The position numbers and the translations under genes are program-made. Below the pieces are notes generated by a model that worked only from the letters and a program-made list of their open reading frames with translations, made no database searches and was not told the DNA's origin. A stretch of 15,045 nt of DNA from Bacteroidales bacterium. Lineage in GTDB: Bacteria; Bacteroidota; Bacteroidia; Bacteroidales; JAADGE01. Positions 1 through 6,582 of the stretch are shown piece by piece. Numbering within the stretch: position 1 is the first letter of the stretch; every line of letters starts with the position of its first letter. The stretch covers positions 1 to 15,045 of the forward strand of contig JAOZQB010000058.1 in NCBI GenBank assembly GCA_029932445.1, read 5' to 3'.

Positions 1-1
1 T

Positions 2-415
2 CATCAAATACATTCACGTCCGGGAGATTTTGCAGTTGCAACACCGATGGGTATTATGGACGGTTTAAAAAATACCGGAACAACCCTTTTAGAACCGTTT
101 GTGGCATTTAAAATATCAGCACCTGAAGAATTACTAGGGAAAATTGCCGGCGATATTACACAAATGAAAGGACGCTTCAACAGTCCCGAAATCAAAAACG
201 GGAAATTTATTTTAGAAGGTATCATGCCTCTTTCTGCATCTTCTGATTATCCCGTAAAACTGAGCTCACGTTCGGGCGGTAAAGCAAAAATTTCCGTTAA
301 ATTTCATTCGTATCAAGCATGTAAAGATGAAAATGAGCATATCAGGGAATATAAAGGGATCAGCCCGCTTGATACTGCAAAATACATTTTAAAAGTAAGA
401 AAGGCATTGCAATAA
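2..415 (+). CDS. C-terminal part of a TetM/EF-G-type translation GTPase (5' end outside window)
   Basis: The open frame enters from the left edge, so only about the last 137 residues are seen and the G domain lies outside. The visible part matches domains IV and V of EF-G-like factors. A HSRPGDF stretch is followed by MGIMDGLKNTGTTLLEPF, equivalent to the 'LKKAGTELLEPY' segment of Tet(M)/Tet(O)-type proteins, and then by a domain V core with LEGIMPLSASSDY and a closing helix. EF-G proper has 'GDLxxRRG' and 'GYATDLRS' motifs here; this protein has DITQMKGRF and DYPVKLSS, so it is a paralogue rather than fusA. Members of this family act at the ribosome. Some are tetracycline-protection proteins, but many Bacteroidota carry housekeeping paralogues of unknown role, and resistance cannot be inferred from this fragment. 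It ends 66 bases before the next gene. Confidence 0.85.
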   Translation, partial: HQIHSRPGDFAVATPMGIMDGLKNTGTTLLEPFVAFKISAPEELLGKIAGDITQMKGRFNSPEIKNGKFILEGIMPLSASSDYPVKLSSRSGGKAKISVKFHSYQACKDENEHIREYKGISPLDTAKYILKVRKALQ

Positions 416-431
416 ATTAATCGGTTGAAAA

Positions 432-463
432 TTTGGTTTTTTCATTTATTTTTTGTATATTTA
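432..463 (+). promoter_or_regulatory. Bacteroidota-type promoter upstream of the cytidylate kinase-like gene
   Basis: TTTG at 432-435 is followed after 20 bases by TATATTTA at 456-463, one mismatch from the TAnnTTTG -7 box. The predicted transcription start lies around 470, about 12 bases before the ATG at 482. This argues against the in-frame TTG at 425 as a start. Confidence 0.5.
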
Positions 464-481
464 AGTGGAAAATTAAAAGCC

Positions 482-1162
482 ATGAACGAAAATATTTTTG
501 TAAAATACTTGAGTAAAAAAATTCTGAAAGAAAAGACCAAAAATTTTGAACCGGGTCCTGTTATAACCATATCGAGGCAATTCGGATGTTATGCAACTGC
601 TATTGCCGCTAAACTCAATAAGAAAATTTCAGAAAAAAGTCTGCACCCTTGGGATTATATCACAAAAGAAATTATAGAAGATTCCGCTAAAAAGTTAGAT
701 CTTGAAGAACAAGATATTGCACATATTTTCGGTGCTGATGAAATCGGATTTCTCGGTGATTTAATCGTTTCTTTTTCAAATAAAAAATATAAGAGTGATG
801 CCGTTATCAAAAAAACAATTCATTCTGTCGTAAGGAGATACGCTGAACAAGGGAATTGCATTATTGTCGGACGAGCCGGCTGCATTATTGCTTCCGATAT
901 TGAAAAATCACTTCATGTACGACTTGTAGCTCCTTTAGAATACAGAATTAATGCTAATAAAACAAAATATAATATCAGCTATAAAGAAGCGCGCGAATTG
1001 GTATCGGAAACTGACCAAAAAAGGATTCAGTTTATGAAATTCTTCAAAGGCGATAAACCGGATGAAGATATTTTTGATTTGATGTTAAATCGTGAAAAAT
1101 TAAGTGATGATGAAATTGTTGAAACAATTTTCAGATTGGCAGAATTCAGAAATTTAGTTTAA
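482..1162 (+). CDS. Cytidylate kinase-like family protein
   Basis: This 226-residue protein resembles the Cytidylate_kin2 type of P-loop nucleotide kinase. Residues 26-45 carry PVITISRQFGCYATAIAAKL, the family's degenerate glycine-rich loop, in which the usual Gly-Lys-Ser/Thr is absent. Further motifs are a central NCIIVGRAGCII strand-turn, HVRLVAPLEYRI, and an Arg/Lys-rich lid ending DQKRIQFMKFF. The family fold is that of CMP kinase, but the substrate of these proteins has not been settled, so CMP phosphorylation is only a guess. An in-frame TTG 19 codons upstream would overlap the promoter, so the ATG at 482 is preferred. The downstream region lacks a clear terminator. Confidence 0.8.
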   Translation: MNENIFVKYLSKKILKEKTKNFEPGPVITISRQFGCYATAIAAKLNKKISEKSLHPWDYITKEIIEDSAKKLDLEEQDIAHIFGADEIGFLGDLIVSFSNKKYKSDAVIKKTIHSVVRRYAEQGNCIIVGRAGCIIASDIEKSLHVRLVAPLEYRINANKTKYNISYKEARELVSETDQKRIQFMKFFKGDKPDEDIFDLMLNREKLSDDEIVETIFRLAEFRNLV

Positions 1163-1187
1163 TTTGCTTCTTTTTAAACCCGCTTTC

Positions 1188-1340
1188 TTAAATTGTTCTC
1201 GATTCTGCGAAAATTAATTTTAATTTCGATTGACTGTCTTTCAGAAATTCGTTTAATATTCTGCTTGCCGGAGGACTCAGTATTTTCAAGCCCAAACCAT
1301 GTTTTTTATAATTTATATAATTTTGATAAAAGAGCGGATA
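1188..1340 (-). pseudogene. Possible decayed coding fragment, minus strand
   Basis: On the minus strand a 50-codon frame free of stops ends at 1188 and has no ATG. Its translation looks protein-like, including HGLGLKILSPPASRILNEF followed by a charged stretch and FAESRTI. Upstream, another frame continues plausibly from about 1384 to 1318, which would need one frameshift to join. It sits directly beside the MITE-like element. I do not recognise the family. It could be chance coding in an intergenic region; the amino-acid make-up is the only support. Confidence 0.25.
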
Positions 1341-1384
1341 TTATTTAATTTTGAATTTCCTGAAAATCGATATTCCGTAAATTT

Positions 1385-1526
1385 AAGTTTGAGGGTACTC
1401 CGAAAAGTCAAAAAGAGATAATTTAGTCATCCGATAAATTTGTAATTAGTTGATTATCAGGATAAGTGCATATCAGCATTTTGCAAAATCATTCATCGGA
1501 TGACTTTTCGGAGTTGGCTCAAGTTT
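1385..1526. mobile_element. MITE-like element (130 bp) with 6-bp flanking duplication
   Basis: GAGGGTACTCCGAAAAGTCA at 1391-1410 is matched by its inverse TGACTTTTCGGAGTTGGCTC at 1501-1520, identical at 17 of 20 positions with a perfect 14-bp core. The direct repeat AAGTTT lies immediately outside both ends (1385-1390 and 1521-1526) and looks like a target-site duplication. A second, nested inverted repeat pairs GTCATCCGAT (1426-1435) with ATCGGATGAC (1495-1504). No transposase frame fits inside. This is the form of a non-autonomous insertion element mobilised in trans. The assignment to an IS family is not possible from the sequence alone. Confidence 0.7.
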
Positions 1527-1546
1527 TTCCAAATTTACAAAAATAT

Positions 1547-1576
1547 TTTGTGTAATGTTTAAAACGGTGATATTTG
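1547..1576 (+). promoter_or_regulatory. Promoter of the thioesterase gene
   Basis: TTTG at 1547-1550, an 18-base spacer and GATATTTG at 1569-1576 match the Bacteroidota consensus with one mismatch in the -7 box. A start of transcription near 1583 excludes the TTG at 1574 as translation start and favours ATG 1592 or 1595. Confidence 0.5.
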
Positions 1577-1591
1577 CAACTTAAAAAAATA

Positions 1592-2059
1592 ATGATGAAC
1601 AGAGAATTTAAAGCGGAAGAATATAAAAGTAAAAAGGAAATAAAAGTAAGATATGACGATTTGGATACTTTAGGACATGTAAATAATAAAACCTATTTAA
1701 GTTATCTGGAAGAAAGTCGTATTCAATATATGACAGATGTTTTAGGATTTAAAAAAGAATCTCTAGATTTTGATGTTGTCGTAGGAAGAATTGATATTTC
1801 CTATTTTTCTCCGCTTCATTTGAATGATACCGTTTTTGTTTATACCGGAATTTCAAGAATAGGAGAAAAAAGTTTTGACTTTCAATGTTATATTACCAAA
1901 ACTTTGAATGAAAAAGATGTCCCGGCTGCCTATGCTGTTGTAACCATGGTTTCCGTTGATCAAAAAACAGGTAAAACAAAACCGAATGAACAAGAAATGG
2001 TAAAAGCTGTTTTAGCATTTGAAACTATAAAACCGGAATTTAATACAAATCAAAAATAA
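1592..2059 (+). CDS. Acyl-CoA thioesterase, hotdog fold (4HBT/YbgC-FadM-like)
   Basis: About 155 residues, the usual length for a single hotdog domain. Residues 20-34 read RYDDLDTLGHVNNKT, the 4HBT signature YxDxDxxGHVNNxxY that supplies the catalytic aspartate and the tight turn at the start of the long helix (YLSYLEESR). The second half forms the expected strands, for example VVVGRIDISYFSPLHLNDTV. Family members hydrolyse acyl-CoA or acyl-ACP thioesters in the cytosol; the chain length preferred cannot be told. Start: two adjacent ATGs at 1592 and 1595 follow the promoter closely; the in-frame TTG at 1574 overlaps the -7 box. The gene stands alone, with nhaD transcribed from its own promoter downstream. 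Confidence 0.85.
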   Translation: MMNREFKAEEYKSKKEIKVRYDDLDTLGHVNNKTYLSYLEESRIQYMTDVLGFKKESLDFDVVVGRIDISYFSPLHLNDTVFVYTGISRIGEKSFDFQCYITKTLNEKDVPAAYAVVTMVSVDQKTGKTKPNEQEMVKAVLAFETIKPEFNTNQK

Positions 2060-2091
2060 CCGGTTTATGTTATAAAGAATAGATTTTTTAT

Positions 2092-2122
2092 TTTGATAAT
2101 CACATTTCAATATCTATATTTG
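2092..2122 (+). promoter_or_regulatory. Consensus Bacteroidota promoter of nhaD
   Basis: TTTG at 2092-2095, a 19-base spacer and TATATTTG at 2115-2122 match the TTTG-N(19-21)-TAnnTTTG consensus at every fixed position. The predicted start is near 2129, giving a leader of roughly 38 bases before ATG 2167. Confidence 0.75.
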
Positions 2123-2166
2123 CACATATTTTGTAAAATTATTAATTAACTAAAAATCAGTAAGTT

Positions 2167-3798
2167 ATGTTTATTTTAATGGTTGTTATTTTTATTTTAG
2201 GATACACGATGATTGCATTGGAACATCCTATAAAAATTGATAAAGCAGCATCTGCTTTATTAATGGGTACAGTCCTTTGGGCATTGTATGCTTTAAACGG
2301 TCAAGACATTTTAAATCTCGGATACAGCAGAGCTTGGCTGCATTTCAGTGAATTAAATCCGAGTTTATCTAAAACAACAGAAGGCGTCAGGGAATTCATT
2401 GTTCATCATGATGTATTGGATCATTTAGCAGACATCTCAACCATCCTTTTCTTTTTATTGGGAGCCATGACAATTGTAGAAATTGTTGACCAACATGAAG
2501 GGTTTAAAATTATTACCGATAAAATTAAAACGACTAAAAAAGTTAAACTTCTTTGGATAATCAGTTTTTTAACTTTTTTCATGTCAGCCGTTCTTGATAA
2601 CTTAACAACAACAATTGTAATTATTGCATTATTAAGAAAATTAGTTGATGACAAACAAACTCGTTGGTTTTTTGCCGGCATGGTTGTAGTTGCAGCAAAT
2701 GCAGGCGGTGCTTTTTCACCAATCGGTGATGTTACAACCATTATGCTATGGATTGGCGAACAAGTTACAACAGCTAATATTATTATGAAATTATTTGTTC
2801 CGAGTTTGTTTACAATGATTATTCCCTTAATATTATTATCGTTTACCTTAAAGGGAAATGTTACAAGACCGAAAGTTGTTCCGGCAGGAGAACATGATGT
2901 AACAACAACACCCACACAGCAAATTGTGATGTTGGTGATGGGTGTTTCAGCTTTATTATTTGTTCCGATTTTTAAAACAGTTACACATTTGCCTCCGTAT
3001 TTGGGTATGTTATTCGGTTTAAGTATTATATGGATTACAACAGAAATAATGCACAGAAGAACGAAAACAAAATACGAAGGAACTTTCAAATTATCCGTAA
3101 ATTCCATTTTAACCAGAGTTGATGTTCCTACAATCTTCTTTTTTCTGGGAATTTTAACAGCTGTTGCTGCTTTAGAATCAGCAGGTCATTTAGATTTATT
3201 AGCAACATCATTAAAGGATTGGGGTTTAGGTGTTTACCCTGTTGCAATAATTATCGGTTTATTATCATCTGTTGTCGATAATGTCCCTCTTGTTGCAGCA
3301 TCAATGGGTATGTATCCGATTGATCCTTTCCATGTTCAATTTATGCAAGACGGTATTTTCTGGGAATTAATTGCTTATACTGCAGGTACCGGAGGCAGTA
3401 TTTTAATCATCGGTTCAGCTGCAGGTGTTGCCGCTATGGGAATGGAAAAAATTGATTTTATTTGGTATATGAAACGAATTTCATTACTTGCTGCACTCGG
3501 TTTCTTTGCCGGTGCCGGAACTTATTATTTGCAAGAACAATTTATGCAGGAAAGTCTGCATGCCAAAATAATTCCGTTCGATACAATTCCGAAAACTGCA
3601 AAAGACAAGGTTACTGCTGACTTTTCCGACTATACGGTAAAAGATGTTGAAAAATATTTTAAAGGAAGAAAAAATGAACTTATCGGGTATGTTGTTGAAG
3701 CAGAGAAAGAAGGCAAAATATATGATATTCGATTTAAAGAAGACGGAACCTTCATGGATGTTGTTGATGATGTTGAATCTCCCGGTGATGTTAAATAA
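2167..3798 (+). CDS. nhaD: Na+/H+ antiporter NhaD with C-terminal extension
   Basis: A 543-residue polytopic membrane protein of the ion-transporter superfamily. It shows the two inverted-repeat signatures of NhaD: SAVLDNLTTTIVII (residues 140-153) with ANAGGAFSPIGDVTT (177-191) in the first half, and GLLSSVVDNVPL (from 364) with YTAGTGGSILIIGSAAG (from about 404) in the second. The paired Asp-Asn (DN) motifs and GG-SP/GS motifs form the cation site in this family. NhaD exchanges cytoplasmic Na+ or Li+ for external H+, serving salt and pH homeostasis. Hydrophobic segments end near residue 455. The remaining roughly 80 residues are hydrophilic and charged, which is longer than a bare NhaD transporter, and may be a soluble cytoplasmic or periplasmic tail. 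The gene has its own consensus promoter and a strong terminator, so it is monocistronic. Confidence 0.93.
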   Translation: MFILMVVIFILGYTMIALEHPIKIDKAASALLMGTVLWALYALNGQDILNLGYSRAWLHFSELNPSLSKTTEGVREFIVHHDVLDHLADISTILFFLLGAMTIVEIVDQHEGFKIITDKIKTTKKVKLLWIISFLTFFMSAVLDNLTTTIVIIALLRKLVDDKQTRWFFAGMVVVAANAGGAFSPIGDVTTIMLWIGEQVTTANIIMKLFVPSLFTMIIPLILLSFTLKGNVTRPKVVPAGEHDVTTTPTQQIVMLVMGVSALLFVPIFKTVTHLPPYLGMLFGLSIIWITTEIMHRRTKTKYEGTFKLSVNSILTRVDVPTIFFFLGILTAVAALESAGHLDLLATSLKDWGLGVYPVAIIIGLLSSVVDNVPLVAASMGMYPIDPFHVQFMQDGIFWELIAYTAGTGGSILIIGSAAGVAAMGMEKIDFIWYMKRISLLAALGFFAGAGTYYLQEQFMQESLHAKIIPFDTIPKTAKDKVTADFSDYTVKDVEKYFKGRKNELIGYVVEAEKEGKIYDIRFKEDGTFMDVVDDVESPGDVK

Positions 3799-3833
3799 TA
3801 TTTTAATTCTGATAAAGTAATCAGCATAATTTT

Positions 3834-3866
3834 AAGCGAGTATTTTAATTAATACTCGCTTTTTTT
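3834..3866 (+). terminator. Rho-independent terminator of nhaD
   Basis: AAGCGAGTATT (3834-3844) pairs perfectly with AATACTCGCTT (3851-3861) across a 6-base loop, followed by an uninterrupted T run to 3866. It ends the nhaD transcript immediately before the map -7 box. Confidence 0.85.
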
Positions 3867-3870
3867 ATAT

Positions 3871-3878
3871 TACCTTTG
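3871..3878 (+). promoter_or_regulatory. -7 box of the map promoter
   Basis: TACCTTTG matches TAnnTTTG exactly, 16 bases before ATG 3894. No good TTTG -33 element lies at the right distance, because that stretch is occupied by the nhaD terminator stem. Confidence 0.4.
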
Positions 3879-3893
3879 CAATCTTATTTTAGA

Positions 3894-4688
3894 ATGATGA
3901 TTTACACAAAAACAAGTGAAGAAATTGAACTGATGCGCGAAAGTGCATTATCGGTTTCAAGGACATTGGCTCTGGTTGCAGAGCATATCGGAGAAGGTGT
4001 AACAACCGGAAAACTGGATAAATTAGCAGAAGAATTTATACTGGATAACGGAGGAGTTCCCTCATTTAAAGGGTATCACGGTTTCCCGGCAACATTATGT
4101 ATGTCAGTAAATGAAGAAGTTGTTCACGGCATACCGGGAGATTATGTATTAAAAATCGGTGATGTCATTTCTGTTGATTGCGGTGTGTATAAAAACGGCT
4201 TTCACGGTGATCATGCCTATTCTTTTAAAATTGGTGAAGTTAAACCCGAAATCTCAAAACTTCTGAGAATAACAAAAGAATCACTATATAAAGGGATTGA
4301 AGCCGCAAAAACAGGAAATCGAATCGGAGATATCGGTTTTGCCGTACAGAATTATGTTCAAAAAGAGGGGTATTCGGTTGTGAGAGAATTAACAGGACAC
4401 GGATTAGGTCGGGATTTGCACGAAGATCCGTCGGTACCTAATTACGGAAAAAGAGGCCGCGGTGCAAAAATTATTGAAGGAATGGTCATTGCCATTGAAC
4501 CGATGATAAATATGGGGAAAAAAGCTGTTCGTCAATTATCTGACGGATGGACGATTATAACTGCTGATGAGATGCCTTCGGCACACTTTGAACATGATAT
4601 TGCCGTTATTAACGGTAAAGCTGAAATATTATCAACTTTTGAATTATTAGAAAACGTTTTGAAAAAAAGAGGGATGGAAATAAGCTAG
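3894..4688 (+). CDS. map: Type I methionine aminopeptidase
   Basis: A 264-residue MetAP that removes the initiator methionine from nascent proteins in the cytosol. Counting from ATG 3894, the five metal ligands are present: D95 and D106 (SVDCGVYKNGFHGDHAY), H169 (GHGLGRDLHEDP), E202 (AIEPMINMG) and E233 (FEHDIAV). The substrate-contact histidine H78 lies in VVHGIPG. The numbering is within two of E. coli MetAP, supporting this start; ATG 3897 is the alternative. A TTG at 3876 overlaps the -7 box and is rejected. In many bacteria map lies with secY and ribosomal genes; here it stands alone between nhaD and a minus-strand small gene. Nothing in it looks defective. Confidence 0.96.
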   Translation: MMIYTKTSEEIELMRESALSVSRTLALVAEHIGEGVTTGKLDKLAEEFILDNGGVPSFKGYHGFPATLCMSVNEEVVHGIPGDYVLKIGDVISVDCGVYKNGFHGDHAYSFKIGEVKPEISKLLRITKESLYKGIEAAKTGNRIGDIGFAVQNYVQKEGYSVVRELTGHGLGRDLHEDPSVPNYGKRGRGAKIIEGMVIAIEPMINMGKKAVRQLSDGWTIITADEMPSAHFEHDIAVINGKAEILSTFELLENVLKKRGMEIS

Positions 4689-4690
4689 AA

Positions 4691-4718
4691 ATAAAAAAAC
4701 ACAATTTGTTAAATTGTG
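4691..4718 (-). terminator. Terminator of the 34-residue minus-strand gene
   Basis: On the minus strand CACAATTT, a 3-base loop and AAATTGTG are followed by seven T residues (4700 down to 4691). On the plus strand the hairpin lacks a following T run, so its orientation serves the small gene and not map. Confidence 0.65.
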
Positions 4719-4779
4719 CCTTTATCTCTTAAAACAAAAAGTTTAAGAATATTAACTGTGTATTATGAGAGTCACAATT

Positions 4780-4884
4780 TTAGTCTTCTTTAACTTTACC
4801 GCTTAACAGAATGAACTTTTCCAGTAATTCATCAACAAGAACTTCTGTTTCGTTGGTTTGATTATTTTTTGCTTGATCATTCAT
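4780..4884 (-). CDS. Small protein of 34 residues, unknown function
   Basis: A minus-strand frame starts with ATG at 4884 and ends with TAA at 4780. The N-terminal half is polar (MNDQAKNNQTNETE); the second half looks like an amphipathic helix (VLVDELLEKFILLSGKVKED) with hydrophobic residues spaced three to four apart. Support for a real gene comes from its setting: it fills an otherwise empty 350-base gap, has a promoter-like sequence 43 bases upstream (4927-4960) and a terminator 62 bases downstream in the same orientation. I do not recognise a family, and no function is proposed. It has no signal peptide or transmembrane stretch. The frame is short enough that chance remains possible. Confidence 0.5.
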   Translation of the reverse strand: MNDQAKNNQTNETEVLVDELLEKFILLSGKVKED

Positions 4885-4926
4885 CGCTTTATGTATTAAA
4901 ATAAATTATTAAATGAAGATTCTGTT

Positions 4927-4960
4927 TAAATATACGCAAATCCTTAAAAAAGGTTTCAAT
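4927..4960 (-). promoter_or_regulatory. Promoter-like sequence for the 34-residue gene
   Basis: On the minus strand ATTG (4960-4957) is followed after 22 bases by TATATTTA (4934-4927). Both boxes are one base off consensus and the spacer is one base longer than usual. It points at the ATG at 4884. Confidence 0.4.
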
Positions 4961-5017
4961 TTTTTAAATATTTTTTTATTTTTTTTTGAAAGGACGTCAA
5001 AAACTCAATTTTTCCTC

Positions 5018-5025
5018 TATTTTTG
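5018..5025 (+). promoter_or_regulatory. -7 box of the bcp-recA promoter
   Basis: TATTTTTG matches TAnnTTTG and lies 17 bases before ATG 5043. No TTTG at 19-21 bases upstream was found, so the -33 element is weak or different. Confidence 0.4.
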
Positions 5026-5042
5026 TAATAAAAATATTTAAT

Positions 5043-5489
5043 ATGATTAAAATTAATGAAGGAGATAAAGTTCCGGGCTTGGAGCAAATAATTGACTTAG
5101 ATAAGTTAAAAGGGAAGAAACTGATTTTGTATTTTTATCCGAAAGATAATACCCCCGGATGTACAAATGAAGCGCTTAATTTGAAAGAACATTACAAAGC
5201 ATTAAAAGATGACGGTTTTGAAGTTATCGGAGTCAGTCCTGATTCGGAAGAAAAACATAAAAAATTTATAGAAAAATTTGATTTACCTTTTAAATTAATT
5301 CCTGATACGGAAAAAACAATTTTGAATAATTTCGGGGTCTGGGGAGAGAAGAAAATGTACGGAAAAACCTATATGGGAGTTCATCGTACAACATTTATTA
5401 TTGATGAAAACGGAACTGTAGTAAAAATATTTCCTAAGGTAAAAACAAAAGAACATTACGAACAAATAATGAAAACTTTAGCTGAATAA
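5043..5489 (+). CDS. bcp: Thioredoxin-dependent peroxiredoxin, Bcp/PrxQ type, single cysteine
   Basis: A 148-residue peroxiredoxin with the AhpC/TSA thioredoxin fold. The peroxidatic cysteine is C40 in FYPKDNTPGCTNEALN, with the conserved Pro, Thr and Gly around it. FGVWGEKKMYGKTYMGVHRTTFIID is the typical second half with the conserved Arg. Bcp reduces hydroperoxides in the cytosol. The usual resolving cysteine five residues after the first (TPGCTxExC) is leucine here, L45, and C40 is the only cysteine in the protein, so it must work by a 1-Cys mechanism with an outside thiol. ATG 5043 is chosen over the in-frame TTG at 4986, which lies before the -7 box. The gene is 11 bases upstream of recA, probably co-transcribed. 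Confidence 0.93.
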   Translation: MIKINEGDKVPGLEQIIDLDKLKGKKLILYFYPKDNTPGCTNEALNLKEHYKALKDDGFEVIGVSPDSEEKHKKFIEKFDLPFKLIPDTEKTILNNFGVWGEKKMYGKTYMGVHRTTFIIDENGTVVKIFPKVKTKEHYEQIMKTLAE

Positions 5490-5500
5490 AAAAAATAATT

Positions 5501-6523
5501 ATGGCAAAAAAAGATGAAGATACAAAGTCTGCAAAGTTACAGGCATTGCAATCAACTCTGAATAAGATAGATAAGGAGTTCGGAAAAGGGACAATAATGA
5601 AACTTGATTCCGGAGCTATTCTTGATATCCCTTCTATTTCTACAGGATCAATAGGATTGGATTATGCATTAGGAATCGGTGGTGTCCCCAGAGGAAGAGT
5701 TATTGAAATATACGGTCCCGAATCTTCCGGTAAAACAACATTGGCTTTGCATATTATTGCAGAAGCTCAAAAAAAAGAAGGTATTGCTGCATTTATTGAT
5801 GCAGAACATGCTTTTGACAGTTATTATGCAAAAAATTTAGGTATTGATATTGATAATTTATTAATTTCCCAACCCGACAACGGTGAGCAAGCATTGGAAA
5901 TAACTGATCATCTTATTCGTTCCGGCGCTGTTGATATTGTTGTTATTGACTCGGTTGCAGCTTTAACTCCTCGAGCTGAAATAGAAGGCGATATGGGTGA
6001 TTCCCGAATGGGTTTACAAGCTCGTTTGATGTCGCAGGCATTGAGAAAGCTTACTTCTAATATCGGTAAGACAAATACTTGTGTGATTTTTATTAATCAA
6101 TTGCGTGAAAAAATCGGTGTTATGTTCGGCAATCCTGAAACAACTACCGGCGGAAATGCTTTGAAATTTTATTCATCAGTAAGGTTAGATGTAAGAAGAA
6201 TAGGACAAATAAAAGATGATACGGATGTTAAAGGAAATAAAACACGTGTGAAAGTAGTTAAAAATAAAGTTGCACCGCCTTTTAAAAAAGCAGAATTTGA
6301 CATTATGTACGGTGAAGGAATTTCAAAAATAGGCGAAATTGTTGATATCGGAACCGAATATGGAATTATTCAAAAAAGCGGTTCTTGGTACAGCTACGGT
6401 GATACAAAATTGGGACAAGGAAGAGAAGCCGTAAAAAAACTTTTAATTGATAATGTTGAACTGGCTGACGAGTTAGAGCTTAAAATAAGAGAACAAATGA
6501 AAATCGGAGCTCCGAAAGAATAG
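5501..6523 (+). CDS. recA: Recombinase RecA
   Basis: A full-length 340-residue RecA. The Walker A loop GPESSGKT is at residues 72-79, the catalytic glutamate is E102 in DAEHAFD, Walker B VVID is at 147-150, loop L1 contains EGDMGDSRMG, and Q200 with REKIGVMFGNPETTTGG forms loop L2. The C-terminal domain (GEIVDIGTEYGIIQKSGSWYSY) is complete. RecA coats single-stranded DNA, drives strand exchange and, where a LexA system exists, prompts LexA self-cleavage. No intein is present. It follows bcp by 11 bases and has no recognisable promoter or LexA box of its own, so it is probably read from the bcp promoter. A terminator follows. Confidence 0.98.
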   Translation: MAKKDEDTKSAKLQALQSTLNKIDKEFGKGTIMKLDSGAILDIPSISTGSIGLDYALGIGGVPRGRVIEIYGPESSGKTTLALHIIAEAQKKEGIAAFIDAEHAFDSYYAKNLGIDIDNLLISQPDNGEQALEITDHLIRSGAVDIVVIDSVAALTPRAEIEGDMGDSRMGLQARLMSQALRKLTSNIGKTNTCVIFINQLREKIGVMFGNPETTTGGNALKFYSSVRLDVRRIGQIKDDTDVKGNKTRVKVVKNKVAPPFKKAEFDIMYGEGISKIGEIVDIGTEYGIIQKSGSWYSYGDTKLGQGREAVKKLLIDNVELADELELKIREQMKIGAPKE

Positions 6524-6549
6524 AAAATGTTAGAGTTATTATTTTAGAA

Positions 6550-6582
6550 GGACTGTTCTTATACAAGGGCAGTCTTTTTTTA
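6550..6582 (+). terminator. Rho-independent terminator of bcp-recA
   Basis: GGACTGTTCTT (6550-6560) pairs with AAGGGCAGTCT (6565-6575) through 11 positions, three of them G-U, over a 4-base loop, followed by a run of seven T. The T run overlaps the stop codon of the convergent methyltransferase gene at 6580-6582. Confidence 0.75.

Noticed and set aside
425..481. In-frame TTG start extending the cytidylate kinase-like protein by 19 residues
   Set aside because: The stretch is the promoter itself (TTTG-N20-TATATTTA) and the extra residues are hydrophobic noise; ATG 482 is better placed.
2030..2066. AAACCGG/CCGGTTT inverted repeat spanning the thioesterase stop codon as a terminator
   Set aside because: The loop is 23 bases and no T run follows the stem directly.
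2421..3107. Long open frame on the minus strand (228 codons)
   Set aside because: It lies entirely within nhaD on the opposite strand; the plus-strand product has unmistakable transporter motifs and the minus product has none.
4986..5042. In-frame TTG start for bcp
   Set aside because: It lies upstream of the -7 box at 5018-5025, and Bcp proteins start at a position matching ATG 5043.
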